A DNA stretch of 64,000 nt from Thysanoteuthis rhombus (lineage: Eukaryota; Mollusca; Cephalopoda; Oegopsida; Thysanoteuthidae), in the NCBI GenBank assembly GCA_963457665.1, contig OY735216.1, positions 37,446,544 to 37,510,543 on the forward strand. Reading direction: 5' to 3'. The notes under the pieces were generated by a model, which did no database searches, was not told the DNA's origin, and worked only from the letters and a program-made list of their open reading frames with translations. How positions within the stretch are numbered: the stretch's first letter is position 1; every line of letters starts with the position of its first letter. Shown piece by piece: positions 58,576 through 64,000 of the stretch. A program made the translations under genes and the position numbers.

Positions 58576-60955
58576 TTCCAATAAATAATGGCAAACAAAA
58601 AAGAAATAAAGTGGTCCCTCCAATTTCGCGGACTTGAAATTCGCAGCTTTGATTATGTGCATTTTGTTTTCATCATTAAAAGGAAGCTATTTTCACAGAT
58701 TATTGAGGGGAGAAAATGTAATATTTTTAGTCCTGTCAAATTTGAGTTTGTAAGTAAATACACCATTAGCAATCTCTGCATAAAAAGTTGCACCATTTCG
58801 TGTAGAGAAAAAACAGATAGAAAAAAAGATTTGAAAGATTGGAAAAAATCTTTTATGGGATATTCAAAATTGTAGTATTCTTAGTATTTTAGTCAGTTTT
58901 GATTATATAGTCAAAAATACAAAATTATCAATAATAGTACAAATATTGCCACTGAAATGCACTAACTATCCCAATATGTAATACAAGTAGAGTACAATGA
59001 GTACTCAATATTGAATGACTCTCTGCAGATATTTCATGGTCAAAAATGACAATCTGGTAAGGCCAAATAGATAAATTTCAAAAACTATGACTATCAGAAT
59101 GTGAAAGTTGACATTTCTTAGTGTAGAATCTTAGCAACAAGGTGAAATCATATCTAAAAACCATACAGTTAGTTTTTCTATGAACTTGAAGGACGAAAAT
59201 TTTTAAATTCAAAATTGTACATAGCTTTCAATTATGCTAAGTCATCGTTCGTGGATCCGTCCCAAAATTCAATCATTTGTCTCCCAGCCTATTGCCTGCC
59301 CTTCCACAAAATATAATTGAGAACTTTTGGAGACCTCATGTTGATAGAGAAGAGCAAATAAAGAAATGTAAAAAAAAAAAAAACAACACAAAAGTATCTC
59401 TCATTCAAAATGAATCTGGATTCACCACCAAATTTAATCACTTTTTTCTTAACATTGATTTACCTTTCCAAGATGGGTCATTGACATTCTCAGAGATATC
59501 ATGTGCACAGACAGGAGCAAATACAGAAATTTATGAAAAGAAACCTTGGCTGTCCATATGATATCTTCTGAAGTTTTCAATGAATGCAAATGGAAGATTA
59601 TAGGAAGGTCAACCATAGGACAAAGAAGATGTGATCAAATTTGGAGGGGAATCTACAAATTTGTTTTTGATTGATGGGCAACATTTTCTTCTTATTCTGG
59701 ATGGTTTTTAGATTTTTAGACTGTATTAAGCACCACAAATTTGAACACCACAAATTCTTTCTCAGCACTTAGCTTTGAGGCCGATCATTCTGAATTCAGA
59801 ATGAAGACAATGCAGTTTTAAAATCCTCTATTTTACCTTAAATACAACCCTTTACATTTGTACTCATGAGAAAATACCTCAGAGGTTCACACCTGGGTTT
59901 TTTTTCCTGTCGATATAAAAATGCACTTTAATTGGTACCAAATTTGTTAATGGTGCATTTACTTCACTGTTTGAGTATTTTTTTTCATGAAATTCGACTG
60001 AAGTTCTCAAGTAACCAGTGATGCCAATTCAGCACTTTTGCGCTAAATTTACTGTGTTCCCTGTTTTGGCAGTGTGAAAATCGCAAAATTAGCACAGGTG
60101 TCTTGGCCATTTCCAGCGTATTTTTGGTGCTTTTTGGCCAATTTTTTTTTTCGCCAACACTAAAAGTTATCCAGATGCAAGTCGATGCCTGGTTGTACAC
60201 GTGATAGAGATAATTTCAATTTGAGATTATTTAAATTACTTTAAACCCTAACTTGAAATGAGCATTGAACTCACTTTGTAGAATCATAAAGGATTTGACT
60301 TCTCTGACCTTTCATACACACACACAAAAAAGGGCAGAGCCAAAGTTACTTCCAACATATTATTCTTTCTTTCATTGAATATATCTGATTAAACTTATCG
60401 TTGCGTTATGATCAACAAAATCTTTGAATTGGGCAAAGTGAAAGAATAAAACAAGAATTTTTAAAAATAATCATATTCATCAAAATTTTCAAATGCAAAT
60501 TTCCACTGCAAATGTTTTGTTTAATGTTTGTTTATATGTATTATACAATCTATATTCAAAATTGTCTCTGGTTCTTTAAGGTGTTTACAGATAATTTTGA
60601 TCTCATATTTTTTTGCCAGTCTTCCTCCTTAGAAATAACACAAAAATTCAAAAGATAAAAATAAGTTTTATACGATTTTAACTCTTCTTCTGTAAGGTGT
60701 CAATTATTCACGGAATTTCAATTTCATGACAGGTCTGCACCCTGATCCCACATGAAATTCAAGGAACTACTGTAATGGCAGACATACCAACCAGGTCACC
60801 TCATTCCTAGAATTGTGTACCATAAAGGCAATTTCATTCTCAGCAACCAGTGTAACACAAGTGATTCCATTTTTTAGATGCATCAATGCATCTCTATAAA
60901 ACACTCTTCGGTCAGTTGGAACCAATTATGTTATCTTTTTAGCCGTATTGTGTTG
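58576..60955. other. Unassigned AT-rich stretch
   Basis: It contains a perfect 20-bp palindrome at 59785-59804. The 95-codon frame at 58588-58875 is Lys/Phe/Ser-rich without a motif. Nothing else recognised. Confidence 0.45.
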
Positions 60956-61159
60956 GATTGATATGAAACTTTGTCCAGACCTTACACTTCCTCTATTCCC
61001 TGATACTACTACAACAACTAGCAATGTTAAGAATAAATTTTCTGACATATCACGTTTGATTGATATGAAACTTTATCCAGACCTTTGGCTGAATGATCCT
61101 CATTTTCCTTTTGCTACTATTACCACAACTAGTAATAATACTTCATTTAGAATCCCTTT
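60956..61159 (+). repeat. 102-bp tandem duplication inside an open frame
   Basis: GATTGATATGAAACTTTGTC at 60956 recurs at 61058 as GATTGATATGAAACTTTATC. Later words ACTACTACAACAACTAGCAAT and ACTATTACCACAACTAGTAAT also correspond. The 102-base step equals 34 codons, and the frame 60948-61169 stays open through both units (IDMKLCPDL / IDMKLYPDL). Two further open frames follow on the same strand (61207-61479, 61548-61745). No domain recognised; it could be remains of a coding element or chance. Confidence 0.5.
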
Positions 61160-62030
61160 CAAATATTAACATAAGGACTGTGGATGTATCATGGAACTTA
61201 TGATTCTTGTATTTTTATACAAACGGATTCTCACCTGCTGAGAAAAGAAATACACACCGTACTGAAATGCACACTGACCTGTGCTATACACCTGTCTATC
61301 AGGTTAATGTATGCTGCTTCCTTCAATTTGATCACTCTTCAGTATTCCCTGTCTCTTATTTAGACTTCATAACGGACCAAATGACAAGCATGATAGTCTC
61401 ATGGTTAGTTACAAAAGAAGAACAAAGATCCTCTTTGTTTGAGAGAAAATTCTCTCTGATCCTAAAGAACAAAGAATAATTTACATCTAAAGATTACAGA
61501 GAATTGATTCAGTATCAAAGCAAATAACCATATATGACTTTACCGAGATGCACAAGACAAATATTCTATTAATATATACCGGGAACTGCCTGGGCTCAGC
61601 ATGTCACTCCTTGAGCTGCTTCCCGACTAATCTACTAACACCACTTTCAGGCAAGACACAAAAAAAATGTGGCTTATTTTGTGGAATAGATAAAAGGGGT
61701 ACCCATCTCATCAAAAATACAAAAAAATGGGATACATCTATATAACAAAATACCAAGAGAGGCTTTGCTCATCTCTAAAGACAAACTGGACAATAATCTT
61801 CATTTTCATAAATATCTTATTGGAGATGTTAAACATTTTGTGCACAGACATCATATTTCTCATTTGGGACCTATATACACTGACAGAATGAAGGTCTGGT
61901 TATGAAGTCTCTACTTTCCCGTTATTTCTAAAATCTACATAGATTTTAAGGGGGGATCTTGCCTGATAATCTGTTAAAACCTTCAATCATAGGTATACAG
62001 ATGACACATTTGATGGAAGCTAAAGTATAA

Positions 62031-62106
62031 ATGAATGATTTGAGTTTGTATGATCTAACAAGACCTCTACAGGTCTTGTTGGATCATACAAACTCAAATC
62101 ATTCAT
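62031..62106. repeat. Near-perfect hairpin, 36-bp arms and 4-base loop
   Basis: Left arm 62031-62066 and right arm 62071-62106 are reverse complements with a single mismatch (A versus G, near the loop, which still pairs as G-U in RNA). The loop is CTAC. The arms begin ATGAATGATTTGAG and end at the loop with ACAAGACCT. No similar sequence was noticed elsewhere in the window. It is longer than typical terminators and lies about 580 bases beyond the swi5 poly(A) signal. Confidence 0.9.
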
Positions 62107-62682
62107 GATGAAAAATGAGGATAATAACAAATTTTCATTTTTGATTGTCATAGTCACCCAGAGGATGGTCATAGTACTTGTGTACATAAAAGACCAAAAC
62201 AGTGTAAAATTTGATTTTTTATCCAATCTATCCCTTCTGCATTAGCTTGTTGCCTTCAATATCAGACAAAAATCTGGTTTTACAAAAACTTGGATAATTG
62301 CTAGAAACTGTCACTGATTGAAGTATAGATTGAATTGATTTCACAATTCATGAAAAAAAAAAAAAAAATTACTAACATACTGTGTATTGATATCATAAAG
62401 TGAACAGGCACAAAAAAGCTTAATTTGTTAAAATTAAGTGGTTCACATTTTGCTCTATATTTTGATAAAAAAGAAATAAAGTCACTGAAAAGGTGAATCT
62501 TATTACAAAATCTTCAAAACAATGCAGCATTTGAAATTTTCAAAAACTATCATGCTATTCAATATAAGATACAATAGAAGTCAAATTGATTCAGAAAGTT
62601 TGCAAGAATGTGGAATTTAGAAAAAAAAGGGCATAAGGTTATTTAAAGATCTTTTCAAATGATGCAGTTTCCATTTAAAATC

Positions 62683-62688
62683 TTTATT
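62683..62688 (-). terminator. swi5: Polyadenylation signal AATAAA of swi5
   Basis: TTTATT on the plus strand reads AATAAA on the minus strand, about 130 bases after the swi5 stop codon. It is the nearest canonical signal downstream and fits the gene's 3' end. Confidence 0.5.
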
Positions 62689-62754
62689 ATGTACATCAAG
62701 CTAAATATCATTTACAATTTCAAAATACATGAACTTCAAAAAATTGTCAAAACA

Positions 62755-62790
62755 GAAATCATGTCTGAGAACGAAATCATGTCTGAGAAT
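62755..62790. repeat. 18-bp tandem duplication in the swi5 3' UTR
   Basis: GAAATCATGTCTGAGAAC is followed directly by GAAATCATGTCTGAGAAT. Confidence 0.85.
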
Positions 62791-62815
62791 TAATTAGAGG
62801 CATCCAGCCAAATTA

Positions 62816-62880
62816 TTAATCTTCAAGATTCAGTCCATAACCTTCATACAGATCTTTGGTGCAAACATTCTCCAAGATTG
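62816..62880 (-). CDS. swi5: SWI5 homolog, last coding exon
   Basis: The exon follows a good acceptor (TATTTTTCTCATTCCAG) and starts two bases into a codon. With the G that ends the previous exon it codes A-ILENVCTKDLYEGYGLNLED and stops at TAA (62818-62816). This matches the C-terminus of animal SWI5, which I recall as LAVIRGVTTKELYPEFGL plus acidic residues. SWI5 forms a complex with SFR1 (MEI5) that stabilises RAD51 filaments in homologous recombination in the nucleus. The exon lies 493 bases of intron away from the preceding exon. Identification rests on the two exons together; the join is in phase and restores the family motif. Confidence 0.82.
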
Positions 62881-63373
62881 CTGGAATGAGAAAAATAGTA
62901 ATGTAAGATTACATTCAAGGTAAAAAAAAAAAATAAATAAAATTTGTTGTCAAAGTTGTACAAGGAATTCATTCTTAAAAAATAGAAAATAAGTGAAATT
63001 ACTTCAAAAGCTTTTCAAATAAAACAAAATTTGATTTAGGACAACCAAAGAGGAAGTAAAAACAACTTAAACAATTTTTTTTTTTTTTTTTTTAATTTCC
63101 AACTAATATATGATACAGCGTAATGTAACAGAAACTACTGACATTATCTAATAACAAGAATATATCTGTTCATACATGAATTGCATGAATATCAATTCAG
63201 CCTTACTAGGGTTGTTTTTTTCACTAAGTAACTGATAGTGCATGTCTATTTATTGCAAATATACCTTTTTCATCAAATCTTAGAAAATAATTGGAGGGGG
63301 GTCTTCAAGGAAGCAAGCAACCCCCTGGGCACCAAGTCTCTAGCTACCCCTCTGTGTACAAGAGAATACTTAC
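62881..63373 (-). other. swi5: swi5 intron
   Basis: The intron runs from GTAAGTATTCTC (minus strand, at 63373) to TTTCTCATTCCAG (at 62881). It contains poly-A/poly-T runs and an end of a GGCGTAGCTAG-type element at 63301-63352. Confidence 0.75.
63301..63352 (-). mobile_element. Terminal piece of a GGCGTAGCTAG-type element
   Basis: GTCTTCAAGGAAGCAAGC, a C-run, GGGCACCAAGTCTCTAGCTACCCCTCTG. It aligns with 807-866 along its whole length. It is inserted in the swi5 intron. Confidence 0.45.
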
Positions 63374-63468
63374 CCAATCTGCCTAAAAGCATCTGCCCCA
63401 CATCTTTCATTTCATTATAATCATGGAGTTTCTCTATATGAATCTGAAGTTCTCCTTGTTTCATCCCC
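63374..63468 (-). CDS. swi5: SWI5 homolog, penultimate coding exon
   Basis: Bounded by TTTTCATTTCAAAG at its start and GTAAGTATTC at its end, the 95-base exon codes GMKQGELQIHIEKLHDYNEM followed by KDVGQMLLGRL. The block HIEKLHDYNEMKDVGQMLLG is the signature of the Swi5 family (human form as I recall: HYIDLLHEYNDIKDVGQMLMG). It is the helix that pairs with SFR1. The exon ends with one base of an Ala codon completed by the next exon. Earlier exons are not in the window: the DNA upstream to 64000 is mostly a family D repeat. The gene looks intact as far as visible. Confidence 0.85.
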
Positions 63469-63562
63469 CTTTGAAATGAAAAGAAAATCATGAAATTATA
63501 CGTGAAAATTAGAATAAACAAACTAATAAGAATTCGAAAGCAAATGTACTTAAGAGGCAACA

Positions 63563-63950
63563 GATCTGGTTAGTCACTCAATAAAAACCATCACAAGATA
63601 TTTTTTGGTAGTATGCCTAGTTGGGGGTGATCAATGAAAAAATTAGTGAAAGTGGGGGTCAATTTTTGAAAAACAAGCAGGTTTAAACACTGCCAGACTC
63701 AAACTAAAAGATTAATTTCGCATAAACTTACATTGTTAATTGAACCTCCACTCGACTAAAACCCTATTTTAGGGGAATTTTTTAGAAAATGAAAAAAGGC
63801 TTTTCTAGACCTAAGGAGTAAATGTTTGAATTTCCAGTCCTTCAGCTCTATTGATGTCATTTGTATGTGCAACACTTACATAGCCAGCTAGACAAACTTA
63901 AAAACTTTAAAAACCTATGTTGATGTTGACAGTTTTGGTAAACTGTTTCT
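63563..63950 (+). repeat. Family D interspersed repeat, copy 10
   Basis: Forward copy in the intron upstream of the swi5 exon: AGATCTGGTTAGTCACTCAAT, TTTTTTGGTAGTATGCCTAGTTGGGGGTGATCAAT, AACACTGCCAGACTC, CATTGTTAATTGAACC, CAGCTCTATTGATG, and the end GTTGACAGTTTTGGTAAAC. No microsatellite in this copy. Confidence 0.85.
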
Positions 63951-64000
63951 AATCACTTTTTTTTTAAATCCCTTGTTAATGTTTAAAAGACTTGTCAGAG

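Noticed and set aside
58588-58875. 95-codon frame as a gene
   Set aside because: Lys/Phe/Ser-rich composition typical of AT-rich non-coding DNA, no motif, preceded by a SINE tail.
1-64000. LTR retrotransposon or Polinton-type remains
   Set aside because: I looked for long terminal repeats and for integrase, protease and packaging motifs and found none I could support.

Overview
This is intergenic or intronic DNA from an animal genome. It is AT-rich, full of interspersed and simple repeats, and has almost no long reading frames. It shows no bacterial gene packing and no CRISPR array, rRNA or operon. The RTE-type LINEs with (GAT)n tails, a Penelope-like element and tRNA-derived SINE heads suggest an invertebrate metazoan, possibly a lophotrochozoan such as a mollusc. 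That placement is inference; the sequence alone does not fix the taxon.

Only one host gene is convincing. At the right edge, on the minus strand, lie the last two coding exons of swi5, the RAD51-accessory recombination factor. They have consensus splice sites, a stop codon and a polyadenylation signal. The earlier exons should lie beyond base 64000.

Most of the rest is transposon remains. (1) At least eight copies of one RTE-like LINE family: 1433-2265, 3450-4022, 10968-11876, 15800-17925, 31264-32586, 32751-33631, 43795-45060 and 47018-47340. A more diverged RTE-like family lies at 52810-53890. One copy (32751-33631) has its 5' half inverted and is bounded by a 12-bp target-site duplication, the signature of twin priming; a second copy (10968-11876) has a shorter inversion. 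(2) A Tc1/mariner transposase pseudogene at 7905-8870. (3) The BED-finger N-terminus of a ZBED5/hAT-like transposase at 5353-5610. (4) The GIY-YIG end of a Penelope-like element near 30110-30807. (5) At least ten copies of an unclassified repeat of about 450 bp (family D), several of which carry an expanded microsatellite at the same internal point. (6) tRNA-like SINE heads and shared SINE tails. (7) GGCGTAGCTAG-type element ends at 807-866, 1185-1231, 1371-1415 and 63301-63352. (8) A degenerate GGGGTCAAAATC minisatellite in three blocks. (9) A 1.1-kb tandem array of about 147-bp units rich in TGACCT half-sites (54930-56035).

No multi-gene system or pathway is visible. The best leads are the swi5 exons, the twin-primed LINE with its target-site duplication, a 36-bp near-perfect hairpin at 62031-62106, the DR4-rich tandem array, family D as a seed of microsatellites, and an exon-like block at 23753-24001. 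Long stretches hold nothing I can assign; these are listed as such.
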